Assembly (NCBI RefSeq): GCF_028476545.1
Contig: NW_026733198.1
Location: 1 to 64,000 of the forward strand
DNA from: Physella acuta
Taxonomy: Eukaryota; Mollusca; Gastropoda; Physidae
DNA length: 64,000 bases
Direction of reading: 5' to 3'
Of the stretch, positions 47,271 through 59,150 are shown in pieces. How positions within the stretch are numbered: the first letter of the stretch is position 1; each line of letters starts with the position of its first letter. The notes beneath the pieces were generated by a model that had not been told where the DNA came from, did no database searches, and saw nothing but the letters and a program-made list of their open reading frames with translations. The position numbers and the translations under genes are program-made.

Positions 47271-47465
47271 CAGAGGCGTAGCGACCCTTCCCGGCGCCCG
47301 GGGACGAACTTTCGATTTGCACCCCCCCTCGAACTTTTCATTTGCATCCCCCCTCAAACTTTCAATTTTGCGCCTACCCCCCCCCCCCCCCCCCCCCAAG
47401 GTCGGCGCCCGGGGACATATGTCCCCCCCCCCCCCGCCGTCCCCTCCCCCCTCGCTACGCCTCTG
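47271..47465. mobile_element. hAT-type G-tract MITE, second of a same-site pair
   Basis: It begins CAGAGGCGTAGCGACCC and ends TCGCTACGCCTCTG. Target copies GCCCCATC (47263-47270) and GCCCCACC (47466-47473) flank it. The module strand is opposite to that of 47101-47262. A C run of about 22 lies at 47377-47398. Confidence 0.82.
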
Positions 47466-47891
47466 GCCCCACCCACAGTATTTCAGCAAGTTTAACAGGT
47501 TACAGTTGATACCCTGTTTACTAAAGACTACACCCCCCCACACACACACACTCACTCAACAACATCGCTGTAAAAGGCTGTATTAAAAATGTTGGCCCTT
47601 CCACCCCCCCCTATTTTTGCGAATACAGTCATTCTTATAGTATACAAGACTTCACACAATCTTTGCTGACTTTATTTCCCTTACAAAAAGTAGGCTATAT
47701 AACCCCCTCTTCCTATTTAACTAAACTGCAAAGTGTTTCAAAGCTGTTTTTGTTTTCAGACACTCCCCCCCCCCCGCCACTATCTGTTAAACGTTAAGTT
47801 CCCGCTATGGTTCGATAAATGACGGTTTAGCCCCCAACCTCACCCTTGCCCTCAAAGCCGTTGTCATTCTAATATTAGTAATTATTTAAGC

Positions 47892-48107
47892 CAGGGGTCT
47901 CCAAACTTTTCAGTCCGAGGGCCGCAATAACTATCAAATTTTAGTTCGGGGGCCAGTTTCTTCCAGGCATGTCTTTGATTTTTCTGCGCAAAGTTCCTCA
48001 GCCATCACCAACAAACAATTTTTCCTTGGACAAAAAGATCTCCGCGGGCCGGATAAGAGGACTTCGCGGGCCGCATCCGGCCCGCGGGCCGTAGTTTCAG
48101 ACCCCTG
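47892..48107. mobile_element. hAT-type MITE (CAGGGGTCTCCAAAC ends)
   Basis: The left end is CAGGGGTCTCCAAACTTTTC and the right end is GTAGTTTCAGACCCCTG. The perfect 8-bp duplication ATTTAAGC lies at 47884-47891 and 48108-48115. It is GC-rich inside (GCGGGCCGGATAAGAGG), unlike its AT-rich surroundings. Confidence 0.92.
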
Positions 48108-48539
48108 ATTTAAGCTAATTCCGAAGTAGTACGAGTGTGAAAAGAAAGCGTGCAGAAAAAAAAATCTTGTAGCATTCTTTCACTGGCGCATTATGTATGG
48201 CCTGTTTCTATATCTGGTGGTGTTTACATACTTATGTCATGCTCGGTCAGCCGTAACGATACGTTCAAAATGTATGTCGTATAGGGGCTTGGGTGTGTGT
48301 GTGGTGTGGGGGGTCTTAGAAAAATGGGAGGGGCAAGACAAGGAAGGAAACAATTTTATATAAAAAAAAAAGTTTCTAATCTAGAGGTGAACATTTGGTC
48401 TTTTCAAGTAGGTGTGTGGGTGGGTGTGGTGTTTTCAGAAGCCTTCATTAAATGAAGTGTAGGTTTTTGTGGAGCGGCAGACTGGCCGAGGAAATAAGCA
48501 TACTTGTAAAAGTGTAGGCTTAAAGATAGATGTATGAAT

Positions 48540-48835
48540 CTGAAAAGAGGTATTTGGTCTAATGGTAGGGGTACAGACCTGGAAATGGGTATATTGGTAA
48601 CTTAAGAGGTATGTAAAGTATAGGCCCAATGGTAGAGGTATAGGCCTAGCGGTAGAGGCTTAAGCCTAGTGGTAGAGGAATAGGCCTAGTTGTAGCGGCA
48701 TATGCCTAATGGTAGAGGCATATGACTAATGGTGGAGATATAGGCCTAGTTTATAGACTTAGTGGCAGAGGTATATGCCTAATTATAGCAGTATTTGCTA
48801 AGTATGAAGTATAGGCCCAATGATAAAGGCATTTG
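48540..48835. repeat. Minisatellite of GGTAGAGGTATAGGCCTA units
   Basis: About a dozen irregular units of 20-24 bp with TATAGGCCTAGTGGTAGAGG occur here. The array continues past the (TA)n block with similar units at 49179-49290. Confidence 0.8.
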
Positions 48836-48841
48836 CATAGT

Positions 48842-49178
<337 letters not shown>

Positions 49179-49299
49179 GTAGAGGCAAGCTATATTTCTG
49201 ATGATATAAGTATTAGCTTAATATGAGGTACAGGCCTTATTGTAGATGTATAGGACTAGTGGTACAGGTATAGGTCAATAGGCATACATGTAGAAGAAT

Positions 49300-50330
49300 G
49301 ACCTTACCGTGCTAAATATGACTAGTTCCACCTGTCATATACTTATCTTAAACTTACTGTTTTCACTATAGAAATTTTCCCCCCACTTATCTGTGTTATA
49401 TGGTGGTTTTGTTTCGTGTGAGTTTTATTGTGACTATGTGTAGCAGAGTATTTCTAAACAACATCTCAGCATGAATTCGTAGCAAACACAAGAAACAAAA
49501 TATTCTATCACACGTCCAAACTTCGAACAATAGATCAATATTTGTTCAACGTCTCGAGTTGATCATACCTCGTATAGCAGGTCAATATTTGTTCAACATC
49601 TAATGCAACTATTGAACCAACTTGTAGGTTTACCCATTGTCATTTATAATTCTTTAAGAGAGTAAAATCCGAATATAGATAAGACCTACTAGAATTGTTT
49701 CATTCTAAATGTATTTGTCTTGTGTAAAAGAATCAGCAAGAAAATAATTGAACAAAAATCATGACCCTCCTACCTTAGCCATTTATAGAACACACTAAAG
49801 GAGGCTTCATCATTGTCGATGCTTCGGGTATACCCGTTTGAAACTTTTTACTTATGACTGAGTAATCGTTATGGTTCTGTTCTATTATCATATCCCATAA
49901 TTTCTTCTCCGTGTCTAGAAGCTAACACATAAAATAAAAATCTAACTTCAAAAACATGAAATAACAGAATAAAAGCTTGTAAAAATCGAAATGCTGCAGA
50001 GTAAAAAAACTAAAATAACTGTATACGTTTCTATTTATGTATTCCGGAATTTTTCACTTTAAATTTAGAATTGCAATTCATGTCCGCGAAACAAGACATT
50101 ATCCGGGTAGCTGTCGAAGGTCAAAGTGTCAAGAAAAGTGTAGTAGCTTCAAAAAAATACAAGAAGGGAAACAATCGGGTATTTGACTGTTTATGTAAGT
50201 CTTAGTTTTATTATTACCCTTGGATTTAGTTTTTTTTTTTGTATGTAGGCCTACACTTTGTACGTTTATTTTGTTGCATTAAAAATATGCAATGTTTTAT
50301 CAATACTAAAAGGCAAGCAATGTTTGTTCA
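49300..50330. other. Non-coding stretch
   Basis: No exon or element end is recognised on either strand. Confidence 0.4.
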
Positions 50331-50334
50331 GTAA

Positions 50335-50575
50335 AGGAAAACGCTAGACTGCTAACCCGAAAGTCTGGAATTCGAATTCATGTCAATAGAACGTCCCTGA
50401 GTCCACCCAGATCTGACGGGTACCCTAACTCACTTTAAGGAAAGCAAAGGCGGCTGCTGGGCATAGTGCTGACCCACTATCCCTTCATATGTCGAGGTCA
50501 CAGAAACATGTGAACTCTACTTCACTTGCCCCATGGACCAGCATGTTCGAAAAGGGAACTTTACTCTCAAGAAGA
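50335..50575 (+). mobile_element. tRNA-derived SINE (family B)
   Basis: CTAGACTGCTAACCCGAAAG, GAATTCGAATTC (B-box side), CACCCAGATCTGACGGGTAC, CTCACTTTAAGG and GTGAACTCTACTTCACTTGC follow family-B order. The A-box end is eroded. Confidence 0.75.
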
Positions 50576-50588
50576 CAAGCAATAAAAT

Positions 50589-50650
50589 CAGTGGCGTACC
50601 CAGGAATTTGTTACGGGAGGGTTTCAAAAATATTTCCATATGTATACAAT

Positions 50651-50741
<91 letters not shown>

Positions 50742-50815
50742 AGTGGGGGTCTATGGGAGGGGTTACTTATCCCCTCCCCCCTAACCCCTCCCCCCCCCCC
50801 TTGCCCACGCCATGG
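50589..50815. mobile_element. hAT-type MITE carrying (TA)n
   Basis: CAGTGGCGTACCCAGGAAT at the left and TTGCCCACGCCATGG at the right are inverted with mismatches. AATAAAAT (50581-50588) and AATACAAT (50816-50823) match at seven of eight positions. (TA)n fills about 50652-50739. Confidence 0.78.
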
Positions 50816-50918
50816 AATACAATCAAAAAATCAATGTTTGATAAATAGGCCTACAAGAAAACAAGCGGTGTTTGTTAAGTAAAAGAAAACAAGCAGTATT
50901 TTTTACAAAACAAATAAA

Positions 50919-51826
50919 CCGTGAGCGATCTCTCCTAAATTTTCTCGAATATTCTTTATAAAAAAACAGGGGATGGGAACTCGGGATATAGACATGAATT
51001 TTAAACCATTTTAAGTACTTAAACTTTTAAAAATAGAATAAAATCTCGTAGAAAAAGAATTGCACACCTGTGAACGCCAAATAAAACGTGCATAATAGTG
51101 CGGAGTACTTTTAGTACATTATAAATTTACTTTTTTTTTTTGAGAAATCGGAAGTAGCATAAATTAGTACTTTCAATAAAACGGAAATTACAAAAGAATA
51201 AAATCTCGTAGAAAAAGAATTGCACACCTGTGAACGCCAAATAAAACGTGCATAATAATGCGGAATATTATTAGTACATTATAAATTTACATTTTTTTTT
51301 GAGAAATCGGAAGTAGCGTAAATTAGTACTTTAAATCAACGGAAATTACTCAAAATTTGAAAGAAGGTATAGAATTAGATTTTTTACTTACATGTGAAAT
51401 TTCATTTATCTATCTGAAATAGTACTCAAGTTATAGGCTTTTGAAAAATTCAAAGTAGAAAAAGTACCACTTCCGGTTATTTGAAATCGCTCAAAAGTTG
51501 ATCAGGATCTACGATTTCGATAAAATACTTATATATAAGAAATTTCATCAACCTAGCTGTAACGGTACTCAAGTTATCGTGTTTACACACAGACACACAG
51601 ACATACGGACATAATTGCAAAGTCCAGTTTTTACGACTCGATAACGCATAAAACGCCAAAATGTTTATATATTTGTATTTATAATTTTTGCCTGATTAAA
51701 ATAAGTCCTCTATACTCCGGATGTGATGAAGGACTGAGGAGTAAAACGGTGAAAACTGTCAAAATTTTATGTTATTTTTGTGCACGATTGCAATACTTTC
51801 TCTATACTTCGTATATACGAGAAAAT
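50919..51826 (-). repeat. Dispersed palindrome-ended repeat, copy B
   Basis: This is the same element as 13150-13839 on the opposite strand. It runs from GTGAGCGATCTCTCC to CTTTCTCTATACTTCGTATA and TACGAGAAA. It is longer because a segment of about 160 bp (TAAAATCTCGTAGAAAAAGA...) is duplicated in tandem at about 51035 and 51200. Confidence 0.8.
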
Positions 51827-51899
51827 AAAAAAAAAAACACGCAATGTTTTAACATAACAGAAAATACAAGCAATATTTTAACATTACATAAAAAAATAA

Positions 51900-52673
51900 A
51901 CCGGGAGTGATCTCCCCTAAACTTTCTCGAATATTCTTATTTAAAACAACAGGGGATGGGAACTCGGGCTATAGAAATGATTTTTAATCCATTTTAAATA
52001 CTTAAAGTTTTAAAAATAGTATAAAATCTCGTAGACAAAAGAATTCCACACCAAGTGAACGCCAAATAAAAAAGTGCATAATAGTGCGCAATATTATTAG
52101 TACTTTAAAAATTTACATTAGTTTTTTGAGAAATCGGAAGTAGCGTAAATTACTACTTCCGGTCAATGGAAATTACTCAAAATTTAACAGAAGGTAGAGA
52201 ATTAGATCTTTTACTTCCATGTGAAATTTCATTTATCTATCTTAAATAGTACTCAAGTTATAAGCTTTTGAAAAATTCAATGTAGAAAAAGTACCACTTC
52301 CGGTTATCGGAAATCGCTCAAAAGTTTATACGGATCTACGATTTTGATAAAATACTTATACATGAAATTTCATCAACCTAGCTGTAACGGTACTCAAGTA
52401 ATCGTGTTTACACACGGACAGACAGACACACACACAGACACACAGACATACGGACAGAATTGCAAAGCCCAGTTTTTCAGACTGGATTACGAATAAAACC
52501 TCTTAATTTTGATAAATCTGGATTGATAAATTTTGCCCGATTAAAATAAGTTCTCTATACTTCGGATGTGATGAAGGACTGAGGTGTAATACGGTGAAAA
52601 TTGTTAAAATTTCAAGTGATTTTTGTGCACGATTACAATACTTTCTCTATACTTCGTATATACGAGAAAGTAA
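51900..52673 (-). repeat. Dispersed palindrome-ended repeat, copy C
   Basis: This lies head-to-tail with copy B, separated by about 75 bp. It runs from CCGGGAGTGATCTCCCC to the palindrome CTTTCTC...GAGAAAG. The degenerate internal units and CCGGAAGT-type motifs are present. Confidence 0.8.
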
Positions 52674-52887
52674 AAACAAGCAACATTTTTTTTAATACAA
52701 GAAAACAAGCAATGGTTGAAGCTAAATTTGAACAAAACAAGGAAACAAACAGTATTTTAATAATACAAGAAAACAAGTTGTTGTTTTTTTTAGTTGACCA
52801 CTTCGCCATTGTAAAATCTAGTATCACATATTTACGTTGTTTTAGGCGAGTAACAACATTTTTTAAAGGTATCCAATAGATACTAAA

Positions 52888-52995
52888 GTGACCCGCGCTT
52901 TTCTTTATAGTAATTTAAATAGTAGTGTCTAATATTTAGGAAGAGGCCCACGCTTTTCTTTACAGTAATTTAAATAGTAGTGTATAATTTATTTT
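52888..52995. repeat. Short tandem duplication
   Basis: CGCTTTTCTTTA.AGTAATTTA followed by AATAGTAGTGT occurs twice, about 62 bp apart. Confidence 0.8.
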
Positions 52996-53591
52996 CTACT
53001 TTTTAGTGTATTATTACTTAAAAGCTTGATATTAAACGTTTTTATGAAAAAAAATATTTAAAATTAAAAAAATATTTGTCTTACTCAAGGTTAGCTCCCC
53101 TTATTCGTTGATTCCCCTGAATGTCGGCTGAATGTTTCAGTGTAAACAATCCCCGTAACTCGTGTAAAACGATTAAGATTTATTAAACAACAAGAACCGA
53201 TTACTTCCCTTCATTTAAATACCTGATTTAGCCTACGTGAAATAATAAGAGTGATTCTCTTACCAAAAATTGCAGATTACACGTGGTCATTAAAGATAAT
53301 TAAAAGCTAATGATAATTAGCAATATTAAGACTTTTTTAAAGGCTCACATAGACTAGACGTTTAACGTATAACTAACGGATTCAATCTACAAACACCAGC
53401 GTGCTAAATCTTGCTTAAGTGTAATGATGTTTTTTTTTCTCCTCTTCAGATGGTTGTAGTGGTTGGGAAGGTTGAGATGTGTGTTTTCTATGTGTCAGAT
53501 GGTTGCGATGTTTGAGATGCACAACATCGCAACTCTTTACCAATCGCTGACTATATAATTTCTGATTAGTGTTTCCGTGATGACTCTGATG

Positions 53592-53805
53592 CAGTGTTTC
53601 TTCCAGACTTTTTTTCTCCGGGGGGGGGGGGGGGGAGGGGGCACTTGAAATTTTCGGGGGGGGGGGGCGGTAAACTTTCTTTGGGGGGGGGGGGGGGCGG
53701 ACAATGTTAAAAGTATATATTTTCTATATAAATTATATAAATTTCATTTCGTTCGGGGGGGGGGGGGGGGGGCGGTGAAAAAATTTCGGGGGGGGGGGGG
53801 GGGAC
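53592..53805. mobile_element. MITE, GTTTCTTCCAG-end family, right end missing
   Basis: CAGTGTTTCTTCCAGACTTT opens the element. G runs and the core TATATTTTCTATATAAATTA follow. It stops after a G run without the CTGGAAGAAAC end. Confidence 0.7.
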
Positions 53806-53920
53806 CTTTATGTCGTCGTGCTTTGGGATGAACTACTGAATGGCTAGACAGAATATAATGGTAGTGTAGAACCTCTCACTTCATAGTTGCGGGACACATA
53901 GATCCAGGTATAACATATAT

Positions 53921-54030
<110 letters not shown>

Positions 54031-54304
54031 GGGTAGGTGGGTAAGTGGGTGGGTAGGTTGTTAGGTGAGCCCTACATTACATAGTTAATCAGTTTAACAA
54101 TGTAGATGCCATTGGAGTAGGTGTAAGTTAAAGCCTGATGTTATTATAAAACTTCATCTCTCTTTGTTTCTTTATAAAAAGGTTATCTCTCTTTGTTTCT
54201 TAATAAAAAGGTTATGGAAGGTTTTTAAGGTATTTTACTGAAATGTTTACCGGACGAATGCAAAATGATATAAACAACCATAGCTCTTCTGTTATATAGG
54301 CTAC

Positions 54305-54399
54305 ATGCAATGTTTCTTCCAGACTTCCCCCCCCCCCCTCAAACTTTCGATTTGCACCCCCCCCCCTCAAACTTTCGATTTGCAACCCCCTCCCCTCAT

Positions 54400-54433
<34 letters not shown>
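54305..54433. mobile_element. Chimeric MITE fragment with G-tract modules and (TA)n
   Basis: ATGTTTCTTCCAGACTT (one MITE family's end) is followed by C runs with CTCAAACTTTCGATTTGCA modules of the other family, then (TA)n. The right boundary is unclear. Proline-rich frames here are artefacts. Confidence 0.55.
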
Positions 54434-54436
<3 letters not shown>

Positions 54437-54599
54437 TTGCGCTTTTTTCCGTTGCGCTTTTTTCCTTTGCGGTTCTTTCCGGCCACCGTCATGCCGAACC
54501 CCCCCCCCCCCTCCCCCCGCAGACAATCTGGAACGTAATATTAAAATCAAATATTAAATTTATAATTCAACCATTGTCCACCCACACTATGGTAAACTG

Positions 54600-55600
54600 A
54601 TGGGGCGAGTAGTTTGGGTGTGGAAAGGGGGGGGGGGGAAGAGAGCTTACAAAATAAGTAAAATAAGGCTCCTCGTTAGAGGCATCTTATTTATCTAATA
54701 AAATACATCAAGTTTCAAAGACTAGTTCTCTCTTTCTTCGTGAGCTGTTTAAGTGTTTAAGAAGCATTCTTAAATTTAAAATCCACCTTCGGTTTAAAAC
54801 AATTCAAAGAAAATAATGCAAATTGAAACGTGTTGGATTTGTGTGATGTAGTATTACATTTTTAAAACAAGTTACGAGAAAGAATTCCGAATTATACTCT
54901 AAGTACTTCACAATGTTGATAGATACTTTAGTTATACAAAACAGTTTTAAAAAGATCTAAGCTAGGTTAACAAATATATAGATACTGATATATGTATATG
55001 TTGTATGGTGACTACAGTTACATCGGTTGTGTGATGACGTAGTTTTGTGTGTACGTGAAAGTGCTACGTGTAAACAATGTGTAGTGAGATGGTGTAAAAA
55101 TCGTGTATGTTCGATGGGTGTAGGACAGTATCTAGATTCTAGTGCAAGGTTAACATTGGCTGGTGTGTTTTGACATTTGGGTGGCTGAACTAGTGTTCAC
55201 GCGACGACCAATGGGAGATGGTCAAAGGGAAACTACTGGTGGCACGGACAACCGAGAGGGGAGGGGAGATAAATGAAACAACACGCATGTCAAAACCCAT
55301 GGCATGGTGTGTTCAACAACTATTTCCCTTTCTTGTGAAAACAGGCCGGTTGTGTTAATTATTGATGTAGGAATTTTTTTGCAGTGTGTTGGCTATTGTA
55401 AAGACCTCACAAGATAAACTAGCTCAACTGTATAACGTAACTATCTTTGGTACACACATTTAAATGGGCAAAGTTGTGTGGATTCTGTGTGTGGATTATG
55501 ATTTGTTCGTGGAATAAGCAAGGACTGTTTATTTTTGAACATCGTCACTTCGTAGTCAATAGAACCCATCAAAAAGAAAATCAAACATGAGGAAACATCA
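54600..55600. other. Non-coding stretch before the satellite block
   Basis: No exon chain was found. Degenerate precursors of the 16-bp satellite unit (CATCAAC..AGGACC) begin at about 55600. Confidence 0.4.
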
Positions 55601-55663
55601 ACAAGAGGCTTCATCAACTAAAGGACCGTTTTAACTTGAGAACCCATTAAATACTGGACCCAT

Positions 55664-56055
55664 CAGCTAGAGGACCCGTCAGCTAGAGGACCCACCAACT
55701 ATAGGACCCATCAGCTAGAGGACCCATCAGCTAGAGGACCCTTCAGCTAGAGGACCCATCAGCTAGAGGACCCATCAGCTAGAGGACCCATCAGCTAGAG
55801 GACCCATCAGCTAGAGGACCCATCAGCTAGAGGACCCATCAGCTAGAGGACCCATCAGCTAGAGGACCCATCAGCTAGAGGACCCATCAGCTAGAGGACC
55901 CATCAGCTAGAGGACCCCTCAGCTAGAGGACCCATCAGCTAGAGGACCCATCAGCTAGAGGACCCATTAGCTAAAGGACCCATCAGCTAGAGGACCCATC
56001 AGCTAGAGGACCCATCAGCTAGAGGACCCATCAGCTAGAGGACCCATCAGCTAGA
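55664..56055. repeat. 16-bp satellite array
   Basis: About 24 tandem copies of CCCATCAGCTAGAGGA, most of them identical. Only scattered single-base variants are present, and the phase is constant. Confidence 0.97.
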
Positions 56056-56159
56056 TGACCAGAAATGGTGAAAATCAGATAAGTGTGTAGCATAAGTGTA
56101 TATGTACACAATAAACAAAAACATATCACAAATAAAATAATACAAACCAACGAACATAA

Positions 56160-58540
56160 GCTACCACCATTAACCGACAACAGACCACGATAGACCACAA
56201 AACTACGAACCACAACAAACACCACTAACCGACAACCGACCAACCAACGACAACTAATCCACTAATCGACGACCAACCAACCAACGACCACAAAACTACG
56301 AACCACAACTAACACCACTAACCGACAACCGACCAACCTACGACAACTAATCCACTAATCGACGACCAACCAACCAACGACCACAAAACTACGAACCACA
56401 ACTAACACCACTAACCGACAACCGACCAACAAACGACAACTAATCAACTAATCGACGACCAACCAACGACCACAAAACTACGAACCACAACTAACACCAC
56501 TAACCGACAACCGACCAACCAACGACAACTAGTCCACTAATCGACGACCAACCAACCAACCAACCAACGACCACAAAACTACGAACCACCACTATCACCA
56601 CTAACCGACAACCGACCAACCAACGACAACTAATCCACTAATCGACGACCAACCAACCAACCAACGACCACAAAACTACGAACCACAACTAACACCACTA
56701 ACCGACAACCGACCAACCAACGACAACTAATCCACTAATCGACGACCAACCAACCAACGACCACAAAACTACGAACCACAACTAAAACCACTAACCGACA
56801 ATCGACCAACTAACGACAACTAATCCACTAATCGACGACCAACCAACCAACCAACTACCACAAAACTACGAACCACAACTAACACCACTAACCGACAACT
56901 GACCAACCAACGACAACTAATCCACTAATCGACGACCAACCAACCAACGACCACAAAACTACGAACCACAACTAACACCACTAACCGACAACCGACCAAC
57001 AAACGACAACTAATCAACTAATCGACGACCAACCAACGACCACAAAACTACGAACCACAACTAACACCACTAACCGACAACCGACCAACCAACGACAACT
57101 AGTCCACTAATCGACGACCAACCAACCAACCAACCAACGACCACAAAACTACGAACCACCACTATCACCACTAACCGACAACCGACCAACCAACGACAAC
57201 TAATCCACTAATCGACGACCAACCAACCAACCAACGACCACAAAACTACGAACCACAACTAACACCACTAACCGACAACCGACCAACCAACGACAACTAA
57301 TCCACTAATCGACGACCAACCAACCAACGACCACAAAACTACGAACCACAACTAAAACCACTAACCGACAATCGACCAACTAACGACAACTAATCCACTA
57401 ATCGACGACCAACCAACCAACCAACTACCACAAAACTACGAACCACAACTAACACCACTAACCGACAACTGACCAACCAACGACAACTAATCCACTAATC
57501 GACGACCAACCAACCAACGACCACAAAAATGCGAACCACAACTAACACCACTAACCGACAACCGACCAACCAACGACAACCAATCCACTAATCGACGACC
57601 AACCAACCAACGACCACAAAACTACGAACCACAACTAACAACACTAACCGACAACCGACCAACCAACGACAACTAATCCACTAATCGACTACCAACCAAC
57701 CAACCATCGACCACAAAACTACGAACCACAACTAATACCACTAACCGACAACCGACCAACCAATGACAACTAATCCACTAATCGACGACCAACCAACCAA
57801 CCAACAACCACAAAACTACGAACCACAACTAACACCACTAACCGACAACTGACCAACCAACGACAACTAATCCACTAATCGACGACCAACCAACCAACGA
57901 CCACAAAACTACGAACCACAACTAACACCACTAACCGACAACCGACCAACCAACGACAACTAATCCACTAATCGACGACCAACCAACCAACTACCACAAA
58001 ACTACGAACCACAACTAACACCACTAACCGACAACTGACCAACCAACGACAACTAATCCACTAATCGACGACCAACCAACCAACGACCACAAAAATGCGA
58101 ACCACAACTAACACCACTAACCGACAACCGACCAACCAACGACAACCAATCCACTAATCGACGACCAACCAACCAACGACCACAAAACTACGAACCACAA
58201 CTAACAACACTAACCGACAACCGACCAACCAACGACAACTAATCCACTAATCGACTACCAACCAACCAACCATCGACCACAAAACTACGAACCACAACTA
58301 ATACCACTAACCGACAACCGACCAACCAATGACAACTAATCCACTAATCGACGACCAACCAACCAACCAACAACCACAAAACTACGAACCACAACTAACA
58401 CCACTAACCGACAACTGACCAACCAACGACAACTAATCCACTAATCGACGACCAACCAACCAACGACCACAAAACTACGAACCACAACTAACACCACTAA
58501 CCGACAACCGACCAACCAACGACAACTAATCCATTAACAG
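56160..58540. repeat. Satellite array of about 88-101 bp with higher-order duplications
   Basis: About 25 units contain CCACTAACCGACAACCGACC, GACAACTAATCCACTAATCG and CCACAAAACTACGAACCAC. Unit length varies mainly through the number of CCAA copies. Variant markers recur at fixed distances: CCAACAAACGAC at about 56426 and 56996 (570 bp), and CACAAAAATGCGAACC at about 57522 and 58088 (566 bp). This shows duplication of six-unit blocks. Confidence 0.95.
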
Positions 58541-59150
58541 ACACAAAAAACTACAAACCACAACACCGTAAATACAACTGACAGACAAGCTAACCAACTT
58601 ACCGACAACAACAGCACGTTATCGAGAAAACAAAAAGCAGACCAGCAATATCCAGATTGAAAATGGAAGCCCGTAAACTACACCTAAGTCATCAGAAGCC
58701 TCTGCCCTAGTCAATTATATCACGCAAGAAAGCCTTCAATTCAACAGAAAACCAAAACCAAGTCATAAATCGCCCGCGAAATAGACTTCAAAATTACAGC
58801 TGCAAGCTAATTAGCAATCATATTACTCGCAGCCCGCTAACTCGTAGCATCTAAACAAAATCCGCTAAAATAGCTATCATGCCATCAACATTCCGCTAAC
58901 TAGCTTATAAGTGAAACAAAAGCTAGCCCAATAACCCTCAAGACATTAAACAGCAAGACAAATAGCATTAAGGTCAAAGGCAGCCCGCCGAAAAGCCTAA
59001 AGTCAACTCCAAGCCAAATGGCTGTCTATTAATCAGCAGCATCTCAACTAGCCGTCAACAGCTCGCAAAAGAGGCTTGTCGTCTGCATAAAGCCAAATAC
59101 CCTACAACTCATTAACTGAAAACCAATCAGCGATTATTATCTAGTAAACT
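58541..59150. other. Degenerate transition between two satellites
   Basis: This A- and C-rich sequence contains scattered CTAGC, CGTCAAG and AAGTCATCA fragments but no regular period. It looks like decayed array edge. Confidence 0.5.

Noticed and set aside
47065-47586. Proline- and glycine-rich frames of 85-159 codons
   Set aside because: They are generated by poly-G/poly-C tracts of two MITEs.
55664-58540. CRISPR-like array
   Set aside because: Units are contiguous tandem satellite copies without unique spacers, in animal DNA.
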